Positions 1-10,117 of a DNA stretch of 64,000 nt are shown piece by piece. A program made the translations under genes and the position numbers. The DNA lies in NCBI GenBank assembly GCA_020736575.1, contig JAGPYM010000047.1, forward strand, positions 124,001-188,000, written 5' to 3'. This stretch comes from Thelonectria olida (taxonomy: Eukaryota; Ascomycota; Sordariomycetes; Hypocreales; Nectriaceae). How positions within the stretch are numbered: the first letter of the stretch is position 1; each line of letters starts with the position of its first letter. Below the pieces are notes generated by a model. It saw nothing but the letters and a program-made list of their open reading frames with translations, ran no database searches and was not told the origin of the DNA.

Positions 1-80
1 GGTTTCGAGATGGGAAGTATACACCGGTGACTTCGTTAAGACGTTCGGGACTGGATGGTTTGCACGACGTCAAGCCTGGA
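1..80 (+). repeat. Copy of the flank downstream of the opsin-related gene
   Basis: The first 80 bases match 39224-39303 closely, with a few substitutions and two small indels (both begin GGTTTCGAGATGGGAAGTAT). The second copy lies about 135 bp after the stop codon of the opsin-related gene. Similarity fades at both copies after the word CTGGAG. The window edge may therefore cut a second copy of that gene or its tail. Confidence 0.7.
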
Positions 81-544
81 GTTAATAGCACATGTAATAC
101 CCTCGTTTGGCCGGAGTTGGATACCCGTTTGTTCTGCACTCAGAATACGCCTTTGATATATATAAATGATTTAACAGATATCACTCGTTTTGTCAAACGG
201 CGACATGATCTACGATTCTTATCACTCTTTCGTCACTCCCTACTTGCCATTCTCAGCCCGTGAACGCATTATATTAGATGAACCAAGAAATACTTATTTC
301 AAGGAAGGTCGATATGCTCAAAACATAAATTATCAATTTTGTATTTGAACTATCTTGCCAATTTTATCGCTTGGATTGAGGTGTTGCGTCACAGATAGGC
401 GGTGGTGTAAGGTGGGTGGCTAGGAACCTATTTCTATCTCTTCAGTGAGGCCTAGCTGAGCGGTTGTTGCAGTGCCAAGACGGCTCTCTGACCGGTAGTT
501 CGGACCTCCGGCTAGCCGGTCCATCTTGACAGTACCGAGTTGAA
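81..544. other. No gene seen
   Basis: This stretch has only short chance reading frames and no recognisable domain or repeat. Confidence 0.4.
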
Positions 545-1120
545 AACCCCCCTATTGAGCGGCCTGAGGAGGAAAAGATTTACTGCTTGCTTGTGATCGG
601 CGGCTTCATCGGTCACAAATCACTTAAATTTATGGAATATTGCATTTGGTTCGATATCATCATGTGTATCCTGCCGCCACATTCAACGCACTTGCTCCAG
701 CCGCTTGATCTTTCCGTCTTTCAGTCTTTTAAGAACTCACAGCAAAAAGCTATTCGCAAATCGATCAGAGAGCGTAACCTAGCATTTAGGCGGCTACATC
801 TGCCTTTTTTTTTTTTTGGAGATGTATCACGATGCGTTTCCTGCTTAGAATATCGTTTCAAAAAAGAGGCATTTATCGCCGGCCTCGGACGTAGCCCTCT
901 GGTATATCTTACTAACACTGGATCGTTAGAGCCGAAGCAAAGAAAGTCCTCAGGTCTCAAGCAGATATTGACCATTCCGAGCAACAATATCTTCTCGAGT
1001 ACTACATTCTAGTACGGGAAGGCAAGATAAACTATATTTCAGCCAATGCTTTCCACGATGTGACTGGAGGGCATCCTATAGAGCCTGGAATTTTTCAAGA
1101 TGTAGCAGGTTGAGGTACGA
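545..1120 (+). pseudogene. Remnant of a pogo/Fot-type DDE transposase
   Basis: Translation gives the core of a pogo-family DDE domain: LLVIGGFIGH, then a DII...LPPHSTHLLQPLDLSVFQ block, followed by the QKAIRKSIRE helix region. The family normally has Asp in the first motif (LLVIDGF in the intact element at 30.7-33.6 kb); here it is Gly, so a catalytic residue is lost. A run of 12 T at about 806-818 lies where the reading frame changes, and the C-terminal part is scattered over other frames. No N-terminal HTH region is present. It is clearly a decayed fragment, related to but not a recent copy of the intact element. Confidence 0.7.
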
Positions 1121-1698
1121 CCAAATAAGGGGGCAAAACGACAGGATAGATAGAGAATATGTTCAAAGTCTGGTAACTATCTGTCGCAATACTACTCTTA
1201 TTCATATTGTTATTTATTCTCTTTAGTTACTATTATACCTAAATTATGGGTTGCGTGTCAGGTAATCCATCTTTATTCCAGGTGTTAATGATGGGACATT
1301 GTTAACCAAGGGTTGACCGGACGAAAGGTGCGAGGTCGAGTGAAGAACGAAGATGTCACACGGAATAAGGGCTATGGACCGGATAAGGATCATCCGAGAG
1401 ATCAACGTGTAGCAGTTTCAGCCCTCTCTAGAAGCTGCTACTACCACCAATGATAATAGATGGGTATATAGCTAGCTTTAAGACCAACAACGTGCGAGTA
1501 CGCATCGGTGTAGACTTTAAATCCGTCGAAGAGAACAAAATTCATCTTCTACTCGTGAATACAGAATATTAGATAAATCGGAGAACATTTCATGATACGC
1601 ATAGTTATTCGTTCTTATAGTTCTCTGACTTTAGTGACAACTGGAGAATTCTGTCTGAGACAGCGAATTGAAACCCACAGATGCCGGCTTGCTCAAGT
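1121..1698. other. No gene seen
   Basis: I find no coding signature here. It separates the pogo remnant from the 3' end of the hemerythrin-like gene. Confidence 0.4.
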
Positions 1699-2435
1699 CT
1701 ATTTTGTAGACGGGTTAGGCGAGATGGTCTGATCAGGAAACCTCCTAAAAATATCGGCAATATGGTCGATAGGGGCAGTCAGTAACCCCATCACGGTTTC
1801 GAAAGGCGGGTGTTCACCAGCGCTCGGGTGGCTGCGAGATGGTACGAATGCCTTAGTCCTGCCAAAGCTCTTAGCCATCGATTCTGACTCGCCGGACTGG
1901 CTCTGTAGTGCAGCTTCAAGCGCTGGCAAATCGCGACCCTCTTCACCTTCCATGTGTTTAGACAGGAGGGCCCAAATCCCCTTGAGCTTCGGAATGTATT
2001 CGTGTTCCTTCGGTTTCAGCTGTTGAAACTCCTTGAGAAGCTCTTTGACCTTTTTATAGTTAGTATCACATTTGACAACCATTAGCTCCTGCGCCCACTG
2101 ACTGTATGGTGCTCCTTTCGGTCATCTTCTACCATCTCTTTGCCTTTGGATCCCAAGTATTTCTCGAAAGCGGGATAAACAACCAGTTCCTCGCCTACCG
2201 AGTGGCGAGCGAGCTCCCAGGTAAACTGATTACCGAAGCGTTCTTGATGATCCAGATCCGCTGAGTTGACTACCTCCTTGTAGTACTGCTCCAGCTCGCG
2301 GTGGTCCTTGACTATAGCGTCGGAAATAGAAGACATTGCAGCAGCCGATTTCAGCAAACTATGTGAGAGAGCAATTGGTCGGGGCTTCAGGATAAACCGG
2401 GGTTGTGGGAAGACCGTAGCGCGTACCAAGAACAT
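1699..2435 (-). CDS. Hemerythrin/HHE-domain protein
   Basis: This is a two-exon gene (2103-2435 and 1699-2049) with a 53-bp intron that has a GTCAGT donor, an ACTAAC branch-like site and an AAAAAG acceptor; splicing restores one frame of 227 codons. The HHE-type iron ligands are visible as His45 (KDHRE), His78 and Glu82 (ARHSVGEE), His109/His110 (KEHHT) and His143/Glu147 (KHMEGEE). The family forms four-helix bundles that bind a di-iron centre, with roles suggested in oxygen, NO or metal handling; the substrate here is unknown. Starting at 2435 adds a basic, Ser/Ala-rich leader of about 33 residues that resembles a mitochondrial presequence. The next Met (2336) begins directly at the domain and is a valid alternative. 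The gene looks intact. Confidence 0.85.
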
Positions 2436-3259
2436 TTGATCTTGAGCTGATGAACTAGAAGTGGCCCGGGAAGTTGGAGAATTCCAAGCGAAAGTCAGAG
2501 CTTCATATAAGTCCCTCAGACCAGCTACATAGAATGACGCAACGATTATCATATCGTCCAAAGCCCAGCGTTCGCTTGTGTGCCATCATCATCCAGTGTA
2601 CGTCGCGATAGAACATGTTTGGCAACCAAATGTCCCGGAGAATATCATCCGGTTAACACGCTCGGCTTCAGAAAATCTCGCAATCCGTTGGCTACTGGTG
2701 CAGATGGGTGTTCCTGACATCAGTGGTGGCTCCGGTGAGGATAAGATCCTCGTGTGATGGTTGCTGGTCTGGCACTTTTTTCTGCGTTCTCGCCTCTGCT
2801 TGAACCTTTGAGCCAATAATCGGCGTCTTCATGTCAAGAGATCGCCCGTCAGTCAAAGCATTGTTTGTGGGGCCAGTCTAGCATACCGGTCTAATAATTG
2901 GGATGGGAAGACATGGTAGGCATTCATTTGGTAATTAGATTCTGTGTCGCGACTGTCAGAAATACATATTGATGCACAGTTAATTTAAAGTCTCCCCCTG
3001 TGAATGCATCAATGTGGAAGGCCACTTCATCATAAATTCAATGGCACACCTATCTGAGGAATCACTTAGTAAATAGCTATAAGCATTCTGAGTCTCATGT
3101 CTTTGCGTTTCCAAATGCATAATATGTGTGACGCTGCCCGCACGCAATTTCATGAAACGGAAGTGGTGAGGGCGGCGGTTCGTATGGCGATATGCGACGT
3201 CATCTCGGCGATGTGGTAGAACGAGTATGTATGACGTGTCGATAGGATTCCCAGTAGTC
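2436..3259. other. Upstream region of the hemerythrin-like gene; no gene seen
   Basis: Short reading frames occur on both strands, but none shows a domain or convincing composition. The part next to 2435 should hold the hemerythrin promoter; no clear element stands out. Confidence 0.4.
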
Positions 3260-3620
3260 CCAGTTGAGCCACGACTTTCTGGCTTCGCGAGCCTCCGACA
3301 TTCTGGGCTCCGCGCCCTCGAGTTCCCGTCCAACCGATCTCTGCAGCCTTGGCTGCCCAGACGACACTCGTAGCATCCTGCTGCTCGACACTCCGGGCCT
3401 TGTTGCCCCCGACTTTTTGGGCTATCGCGCCGCGACGACATCCTTCTACAGCCTCAGCTGCTCGACTTCCCGGACCACCGCTCTCACCTGCAGCCTCACG
3501 CTGCTTTGACCGCACTCTGCAGCCTCGGCTGCCCAGACAAAACCGGCAGCCACCGGCTGCTCAACCTCTTGGGCCCTCGGCGCCCTCGATGTACGGGGCC
3601 TCAATACCCCCCTGCCTTTC
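3260..3620. repeat. GC-rich degenerate repeat block
   Basis: Variants of CTGCAGCCT(C/T)GGCTGCCCAGAC recur at irregular spacing of about 60-100 bp, mixed with GCTGCTCGAC words. All six frames are open for long stretches here, which explains the many overlapping reading frames. That pattern is expected from a GC-rich short repeat rather than from several genes. The minus strand would encode Ala/Gly/Arg-rich peptide with repeated WAA(K/E)AAE words, so an old repetitive coding origin is possible but not shown. Confidence 0.5.
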
Positions 3621-4303
3621 GTAGGTACAAGCTGCGTGACCGACCTTTGCAGTTGCGTTCTGCCCAGAGAACTTCTTTCTTCTGCAGCTTTGGCTGCCGC
3701 CTGGAATGTCGCCGGGCCCGACAATTCGTCTCACTACCTCGAGACAACACAAACACAAACCGCTGGGTCAAAATGGTACAGAGCTTGCCTGGTCGTCGTT
3801 CTCGACACTTAGATACTTCTCCCAAGGGCTCCTTACGGGCGTGAGTGCCAGGGGTTCAAAGAAAGACACGGCGGCCACCTGGTTTGCGCCGAGGCTTGAT
3901 TCGGGTTCGTCTACATTTTCTTGCGAGCTCGACACCATGCATTCCTCAGAAAGCGATAGTTCCATAAAATCACGCACTGCTTCGGCTATTTCGCAGGACG
4001 AACTCAGTAGGCTCCAAGTGGACACTAGGATGGCCACCATTCCGTCCAACTGTCACCACCGACAACTCATCTGGATACATCTACACTCGATTCAATCGAG
4101 GCTTTACCATTGGATTCCTCAATCTGACCGCACCGCACCATCACTATACAAAGAAATATCTAGAGGTTGACTAAGAACCTATTCGTTGTAAAATAGAAAA
4201 CCATCCCTCTACAAAATGACATGTTGACAATAAATATCTGTTTCACATTAGTCACCTGTGACCGTCGCTCTCTCTAAAGGACCAGCATGCCTTTTCAACT
4301 ACT
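3621..4303. other. Unassigned stretch
   Basis: Two overlapping frames (3706-4170 plus, 3768-4049 minus) are open, but neither has a recognisable domain. I cannot decide whether either is expressed. Confidence 0.3.
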
Positions 4304-4858
4304 TTACTCATCCTTGTGGATACAAATCTTCTTGTGAACCTTCCAGTCAACTTTTTGGTGCTCTTTCCCACAGTATCCCACAGCTTTACATCGGCCACAT
4401 CTCTTGATCCCTGCCGTCTTCCCACATACTTTGCATGTCGAAATTTCCGTCTGCTCTTGGGACAGTAATTTAGTTTCGGAACTTTGGAAAGAGGCCAAGT
4501 CTGTATCTCGTCTGGGTAGGTGTGCTCTAGGCTTGAAAGCGAGTTGGCTGGGCGAGTCGGGCTCGACGTGCAGGTCCGAGATCTCGACATCGAGTCGATG
4601 TCTCCTAGCCACGCTCTGAAACTTGTGCTCCAACTCGCTCAGCTCTCGCATCGTCTTTTGGAGGTCCTCTTTTTTTCCCATTTTCTTTTCTAAGAGCCCC
4701 TTGTGCTGGTCGCCTTTTACCCCATCGATCTCCATGTGGGATGAGTCTCGTGCTTCATCGATGACAGGTTGCTCTTCGAGTCTCCAGCTACTTCGTCGAG
4801 GTGCTTCGGGTTGAGGAGGCGGGGGATGTGCCCCCGTTCTCTTCCGTTTTGGTGGCAT
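4304..4858 (-). CDS. MYND-type zinc-finger protein
   Basis: This single-exon frame encodes 184 residues from the Met at 4858 (MPPKRKRTG). I prefer this start to the longer frame (to 4990) because it begins with a basic Pro-rich nuclear-signal-like segment. Residues about 70-100 are Lys/Glu-rich and probably helical. The C-terminus is a MYND finger, a protein-protein interaction module: Cys142, Cys145, Cys154, Cys157, Cys163, His175 and Cys179 fit the pattern. The position that is normally the sixth Cys (YC-x3-C) is His167 (YCGKEH), a substitution that could still bind zinc. Function is unknown; small fungal MYND proteins often have no enzymatic domain. The frame is intact. Confidence 0.75.
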   Translation of the reverse strand: MPPKRKRTGAHPPPPQPEAPRRSSWRLEEQPVIDEARDSSHMEIDGVKGDQHKGLLEKKMGKKEDLQKTMRELSELEHKFQSVARRHRLDVEISDLHVEPDSPSQLAFKPRAHLPRRDTDLASFQSSETKLLSQEQTEISTCKVCGKTAGIKRCGRCKAVGYCGKEHQKVDWKVHKKICIHKDE

Positions 4859-5329
4859 AGCAAAGGCGAAGCTCGTTCTGAGAATGCTGATAAGAAAGAG
4901 ATGGGGATGGTTCGTGTCAAACTTGGTGCAGCAGAAGAAAGGAAACGTTTGATTCCCGGATTCATCACCACAAAGGACAAACAGCATCATTTGACCGGAA
5001 CACTTCGCCCGAGGATGGGGACTATGACGCAGGGCGCGTCATGTGTGCTTGGGCGTTTTATTGGTGGATTTTGCCCGCCTCGTTATTGACTGGTTGAAAG
5101 GATTTGGTTACTCGATCAGTACTCGGATTTCTCGATCTAGAAGTCCTTGGAGGTTATGAAGTCATCCATGTCCGGGCTCCACTCGAATTGACCGGGCTAA
5201 CGGTGCTTTGCCCTCGGGAGTGTCGACGCCAAATGCGAATCCCCCAGAAAACTCAAACGACTTCAATTGTAGGTCTGATAAGCGTGCATCATCGTCTTGC
5301 CTAGAATCAGAAGAATGTGGCACCGTAAA
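4859..5329. other. Upstream region of the MYND gene; no gene seen
   Basis: No domain-bearing frame is present. The first part should hold the MYND gene promoter. Confidence 0.4.
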
Positions 5330-5530
5330 GGTCCTCTCGCGCCGGACATGGTGCGCCTTGTAATAGGGTTCCCTGCACACGGAGCAATCGTGCGGTCGAT
5401 GAGGAACCACAACGATAGGCACCTAGAGCGGAATGAGTGGTCGCATCTGTTCAATGTCAAGATATCGTCATCTGCTGAATCAGGCCGTGCACTTTGGGCA
5501 TCAACTTCGCGAGATGGACGTCCAGCATCG
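5330..5530 (-). pseudogene. RING-finger fragment with a frameshift
   Basis: On the minus strand the central and C-terminal parts of a RING finger are readable: CDHSFRSRCLSLWFL (Cys codon at 5443-5445) and, one base out of frame, DCSVCREPYY. A single-base shift near 5385 separates them. The first Cys pair of a RING is not evident upstream, where an acidic stretch precedes the domain. RING fingers recruit E2 ubiquitin-conjugating enzymes, but this copy cannot encode one. Two other RING remnants occur in the window (8572-8750 and 34210-34816). Confidence 0.5.
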
Positions 5531-6038
5531 CGGACTTCAAGTTGAGCCGCTCCGGGCTTCTTTGATGTGACGGATGTGACTCGCTGAAGAGCTAGCAGAG
5601 GCTCTGAACCTGCCGTATGTACGGGCTCAGGAACTAAAGGTCCGATATAGGTTGGACTATGGTATTACAACGTCAAGTTCCAAATCTTACATACAGCTTG
5701 ACTGGCGTTCATTGACCCCGCCAATGAGCCGAACCACCGCCGAGCCCGATGGGGGGTTGCCGGAGCCGGAGAAACGGACCTAACTTGTAGGCCGGGGGAA
5801 AGCACATACGCGAGTACTTACTATTCTCCAAACTCGGACACTGAAACGGCGGCTTCAATATTGGAATTGCCATGATCCTGGCCGGCAGGTGTCCTCTGAG
5901 CGGCGGTTATGTATGTGCTAAGCTTGCGACGGGCGTCGTCCAGCTGGCACGGTTGCGAGTTGTTGATTTTCTGGGGCTGTTCGCGAGAGAGTCTGAGGCA
6001 GGTCTTAAATCCGTTTCCCTTGTTAGGTTGCTGATGTA
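5531..6038. other. No gene seen
   Basis: A GC-rich patch lies at about 5715-5800. A minus frame at 5821-6054 has no domain. It ends at the solo LTR. Confidence 0.35.
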
Positions 6039-6288
6039 TGTCGCATATCACCACCAGGTTCCACTATGCTCTACCGAGCTGTGCGACGGATATGAAACGC
6101 AGCCCTTACCTAGGGGTCGTGTATCCGGTTTCACATCCGGCTTGTCGTATCAAGGACTCCAGTCCTAACGATATGAGCTTAAATAGCTGTGCCCGAACAC
6201 ATGGCTGTTCAATTTCTTTTATTCTTTAGATAATTCTCATCAATTGACTGGTGCCATCAATGATCCCTGTGGAGCCAATTGTCTGACA
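6039..6288 (+). repeat. Solo LTR (250 bp), copy 1
   Basis: It begins TGTCGCATATC and ends AATTGTCTGACA, so it has TG...CA ends, and it is exactly the length of the inverted copy at 62644-62893. The flanking five bases (ATGTA and TCATG) do not match, so no target-site duplication survives. No internal retrotransposon region adjoins it. Confidence 0.7.
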
Positions 6289-6479
6289 TCATGTCCATGT
6301 GGCATTTGAAAAAGTTTCTTTCTGGCAGGAAAATCGGAAAATCCAGGAACCAATTTGTCATCATGACGATAGGGATTTTAGCTCGCCCTACTTCGAGAAG
6401 AGACAGGATCAATGTGATCGGGATAGCCTAGAGTGATGAGGCCCCTTGTGATGGGGATCCTGACTCGATTAGTAGGTTT
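6289..6479. other. No gene seen
   Basis: This is a spacer between the LTR and a possible kinase-like fragment. Confidence 0.35.
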
Positions 6480-6655
6480 GCCGAGAGCGGCGTGTTCGAG
6501 CACTTCCTGTTTCTGAGTTACGCAAGACAACCAGTCTTCAAGTACATAGGATAGGTCAAGGCAGACGACGTTGACGAGATTGTGACTGCATTCACCGAAC
6601 TGCACAAGCGCCATATTCTACACTGCGAACCAGAGCCGCGCAATGTGCTCCAACG
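6480..6655 (+). pseudogene. Possible protein-kinase-like fragment
   Basis: A short plus-strand run, FTELHKRHILHCEPEPRNVL (about 6588-6647), resembles the catalytic-loop region of fungal kinase-like proteins (ELH...H-x-D-x-x-x-RNxL), but with Glu in the place of the usual Asp. The sequence before it is broken by stops. The similarity rests on about 20 residues, so it is tentative. Confidence 0.3.
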
Positions 6656-6660
6656 CAGCC

Positions 6661-8415
6661 ATGGCTTCGCAAACGCTCAATATCGACCGCTACGTCGTCA
6701 TTCACGTTGCGACTACTTGCGACGAGCACGGCGTCTATGTGGCAAAAGACTCGGCCGAGGTCATTGAGCTTAGTTGGATCCTTCTCGATGCCAACTCGCT
6801 CGAGGAGATCACTCACGATAGCGTTCTCGTCAAGCCAGTCAGCACTCCATCACTCTCCTGTGTACGAGCTCAACCACGTTGACCTGGGAGCATGTTCGTA
6901 ACGCTGGTACCTTTAGAGACGCTATCGCCCGATTCGACAGGTTTGCTACCGAGTACTTGACCTCCAAGAACCTCGACTTCGTCTTCGTGACCCTCGACGC
7001 CTGGGATCTCCGAGTCCAGCTTCCTCGTGAGGCCCGCGACAAGGCCGTTGTGCTATCATCCTACCTGCAGCACTCTCGCACTTTCGACCTCCGCACAGAG
7101 TATCAGCGATGGCAGCAGCACCACCCCCAGTCGCTCCCCTTCGGGCCTTCGATGCTCTCTAACATCTGTGCCGCCCTCGAGGTTGAGCCCATCCAGTCGA
7201 CTGCACCTATTAAGCATAACCTGGCATTCCACTTACAGGCCCTGGCCCCTGCCTTGCCTTGCCGAGCGATGGAGGTGGCTATCACCCTCGTCCGCGTTCT
7301 CCGTGGCCTGATCAGCAAGTCGCAACCTCCGCAGGAGCATCCCGACGTATTGGCCGACCCATGGACGCCCGAGCCGATGTTAGAGCCTTCCTTTCTGAGA
7401 GGAGCAAGGTTCTTCACATGTCTGGACTGCCTCACGGTACTACTCAGTCCGAGCTTGAGAGCTGGTTCACCCAGTTTGGCGGCCGTCCCATTGCTTTCTG
7501 GACTCTGCGTACCCTTGAGCAGCACAAGCCTACTGGCACTGGATTTGCGGTTTTCTCTTCCCACGAGGAGGCTGCCGAGTGTCTCTGCATGAACGGTCGT
7601 ACCCTGAACGAGAAAGCCATCGAGATCTCGCCGTCGACTAGCTGCGTCCTCGACCGCACTCAGGGCATCCTGATTCCATTCCCGCCCAGCAAGAACCGGC
7701 CCCGTCCTAGTGACTGGACTTGTCCCTCTTGTGGCTTCTCCAACTTCCAGCGCCGAACTGCTTACTTCCGATGCTCCTTCCCAGCTGTTGGTGCTGGTCC
7801 CGTTAATGAGATTGGCGACAGCACTTACGGATATGGTGGCTATGGTCCTCCTGCTATGATGTCCCCTCCTCCCCATGGTGGCTACCACGGGCCCCTAGGC
7901 CACGGTGGGCGCATGGTTGGCAGTGGTGTCATGCATTTCCGCGCTGGTGACTGGAAGTGTGGTAACGAGGTGTGTGGCTTCCATAACTTCGCCAAGAACG
8001 TCTGCTGTCTCCGTTGCTGTGCGAGCCGTGCTGGGGCCGCGGTTGTCGCTGATTCCGGGTACCCCTCTTCCATGGACAATTCTGTTCAGTACAGCATGAG
8101 CCGGGGCTCTATGGCTGGAACTCCCGGATCCGGCGATTACAACCAGCACTTGGTTGCCCCCCCTAGCCACTATCTGCCCTCCGGCCTGGGTGGAGGCTCG
8201 TTTTGGACCGGGCCCTGGATCCCATTCCGCGGGACCTTTCGACAGCAGGGCTGCTGAGGCTGCCTTCCAGTCGACCAGCAACGGCCCCGCCTCTGGTGGA
8301 CCATCCAACTTTTAGAACAGCAATGCCAACAACCGCAACAACGAGAACGACCCCTTCGCCTTTCTCTCTAGTGGAATCAGGGGTCTCCTGTGTCGCGGTT
8401 CGAGCATATATGAAG
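6661..8415 (+). pseudogene. Broken RRM/RanBP2-finger RNA-binding protein gene (Nrp1-like)
   Basis: Reading across frames recovers an N-terminal 3'-5' exonuclease-like region (from Met at 6661), an RRM-like domain (about 7400-7650) and two RanBP2 fingers: WTCPSCGF...RCSFP near 7720-7780 and WKCGNEVCGFHNF...CLRCC near 7950-8020. This order matches the fungal Nrp1 type of RNA-binding protein found in stress granules. The copy is dead: frame changes occur near 6850, 7350 and 8215, an in-frame TAG lies at 8313, the first finger has Tyr where a zinc Cys should be (TAYFRC), and the exonuclease-like motif reads HVATT where an Asp is expected. GC-rich codon use is otherwise preserved, which suggests recent decay of a duplicate. 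Confidence 0.75.
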
Positions 8416-8571
8416 TAGCTTGGGGTTCGGTCGTTCGACCGAATATTGCACCCAGTTGGCGTAGTCAGCGGATATTTGTACTGGTCTGCTTGTACCAATT
8501 CTTCTTTTACTCCCGTCTATGGCGCTAGGGGCGGACCCTGTCGCATGTCACGCTCAGGGTGCAGGTAACAG

Positions 8572-8760
8572 ACGTTACAAGAGAGGGACATGGTTCGTTA
8601 CTTACCATGCGGCCACATGTTCCATTCGAAGTGCATGCATCACGAAGTGTTCCTGAAACAGCACGAATCTTGTCCGATTTGCAAATTCTGCTACATGCCG
8701 GGCACAGCCAGCCCTCGAGGATCGCCTATAGTCGGAAGACGCGATGCATTTATCACTGCC
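8572..8760 (+). pseudogene. RING-finger C-terminal fragment
   Basis: This encodes LQERDMVRYLPCGHMFHSKC and then SCPICKFCYMPGTAS, the second half of a RING-H2 finger. It aligns with 34665-34816, including the nucleotide sequence around CCTCGAGG and the downstream GGAAGACGC word. A 3-base insertion follows the Cys codon at about 8631. The homology starts just after an AG (CAG at about 8569-8571), as does the other copy, so the fragment appears to be one exon. The first Cys pair is missing. Confidence 0.6.
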
Positions 8761-9323
8761 CTTCTACACTTTCATTCATTCCACGTCGCAACAGATGGCA
8801 TCACGACGGCCTCTCTACGATCGCCATCAGTTATTCTTAGAAGGAAGGTCTTCTAGCTAGTCAGACTGGCTGTTCAGACCGGCTGCCCGTAGGTCCCAAC
8901 TTCCAATCACAGGTTGGTATCAGCTATGTCTCCCAAAAAGTAACAACTTCAACATACATGGCCTTTGGGTCCTATTGATCTAATGGATAAGACCTCTTTA
9001 CAGCCGTTGGATTTTAGAAAAGAACAAAAAGAAAGCACGAGCTTTTAACCCCCATGATCCGGATCCATGGGAATTTCATAGCGTCCATTTTTATAGAATT
9101 CGTGATTATGATCTGAATCTTGAACTATTGGGCAAATACATTTGTGATTATTGTCATCCTAGGCTACAACTAGATACAGGGAGCGTCAAGTCCAAATTCG
9201 GGCAGACAAATCATGATCAACCTATGCAATTTATGCGGGGAACCAGGCAATGCGAGACATGGGCAATCTTTATATAAATCCAAAAGAGACAGATGTCGTA
9301 TGCTGACGTTGCCGCCAGTTCGC
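8761..9323. other. Unassigned AT-richer stretch
   Basis: Between about 9035 and 9270 the plus strand has an open run with coding-like composition (NPHDPDPWEFHS, ...GKYICDYCHPRLQLD) and a Cys-x2-Cys-His element, preceded by another open run one base out of frame from about 8981. I do not recognise it. The end next to 9324 is the hsp30 3' flank. Confidence 0.3.
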
Positions 9324-9932
9324 TTAGCCAATTTGAATGCGGCGGTGGTCGTGCTTCTTAGACTTGGGAACGACGATGGTCACGATGCCGTCCTTGAAGT
9401 TGGCGGTGACAGCGTCCTGGTCCACGCGAGTGGGGAAGCTGAAGCTACGGGAGAACTCGCCGACGCTGCGCTCAGTGAGCCAGTACTTAGCCTGATTAGC
9501 AGGCTGCTTCTCAGCGTCCTTGCTCTGTTCGGCGGGTTTAGCAGACGCTTCTTCACCCTGAGCCGTCGCTTGCTGTGACGGCTTCTGCTCCTCGCCGCCT
9601 TCTGTGATGGCACCGTGCATAGTGGTGCCTTCGACGAGGCCCGCCGGGGGGGTACCAGAGGAATAGGTCCGCTCAGTCTTTCCACGAATGACCATTGTCT
9701 GCGGGTCAGTAAACTCGATATAGACCTCCTCTTTCTTCATGCCAGGGACCTCGCCTTGGAGCTTATAGGCTTCACTGGTCTCGCAGGCGTCAAACTTGGG
9801 TTGCCAGTGGATCAGCCCGGTGCGGTGACCTCTCTGGTCCTGACGAGAGTAGTTGTCAAAGTCGTCAAGGAGCCGCAAGAGGGGAGCGAAGGAAACATCA
9901 GGGTTGTAGAGGTTGGGGGAGAAGAGAGCCAT
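9324..9932 (-). CDS. hsp30: Hsp30, alpha-crystallin-type small heat-shock protein
   Basis: This 202-residue frame starts at MALFSPNLYN (9932), the usual start for fungal Hsp30; an upstream in-frame Met at 10007 is less likely. The N-terminus has LLRLLDDFDNYSR. The alpha-crystallin domain opens at about residue 43 (HWQPKFDACETSEAYKLQGE) and closes with SFSFPTRVDQDAVTANFKDG. Between its strands lies a long charged, Gln/Ala-rich insert, typical of filamentous-fungal Hsp30. The C-terminus is KSKKHDHRRIQIG. The protein acts as an ATP-independent holdase that keeps unfolded proteins soluble during heat stress. The promoter has a TATA box and a heat-shock-element-like site (separate entry). The frame is intact with no intron. 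Confidence 0.93.
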   Translation of the reverse strand: MALFSPNLYNPDVSFAPLLRLLDDFDNYSRQDQRGHRTGLIHWQPKFDACETSEAYKLQGEVPGMKKEEVYIEFTDPQTMVIRGKTERTYSSGTPPAGLVEGTTMHGAITEGGEEQKPSQQATAQGEEASAKPAEQSKDAEKQPANQAKYWLTERSVGEFSRSFSFPTRVDQDAVTANFKDGIVTIVVPKSKKHDHRRIQIG

Positions 9933-10066
9933 TGTGCGTGTTTGGTTGGAAATTGGTTTGATGGCGATATACTTAAGATTCCGAAGGAGCCTTGAAGAAC
10001 GGATCATTAGGAAGATTGTATAAGGTTGATTGTGTTGTTTGTGTGTTGGAGGATGTGAAGGGTTGC

Positions 10067-10117
10067 TTTATACCCTGGCTAAAGCAGGAAGGACATGGGT
10101 GATGATAGTTTCGCGAA
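10067..10117 (-). promoter_or_regulatory. hsp30 promoter: TATA box and heat-shock-element-like site
   Basis: On the minus strand, TATAAA (10067-10072) lies 135 bp upstream of the hsp30 start. TTCGCGAA (10110-10117), a tail-to-tail TTCnnGAA pair with a further TTGAA nearby, lies about 38 bp above the TATA box. A second TTCCGAA word is in the leader at about 9979-9985. TTCnnGAA is the core heat shock factor site. Confidence 0.6.

Noticed and set aside
3150..3844. Several overlapping protein genes on both strands
   Set aside because: The frames are shadows of one GC-rich repeat; none has a domain, intron signal or start context.
5690..5800. Possible tRNA or structural RNA in a GC-rich patch
   Set aside because: I could not fold a cloverleaf or find A and B boxes with proper spacing.
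7103..7888. 261-aa minus-strand frame opposite the Nrp1-like remnant
   Set aside because: It is a shadow frame; all recognisable domains are on the plus strand.
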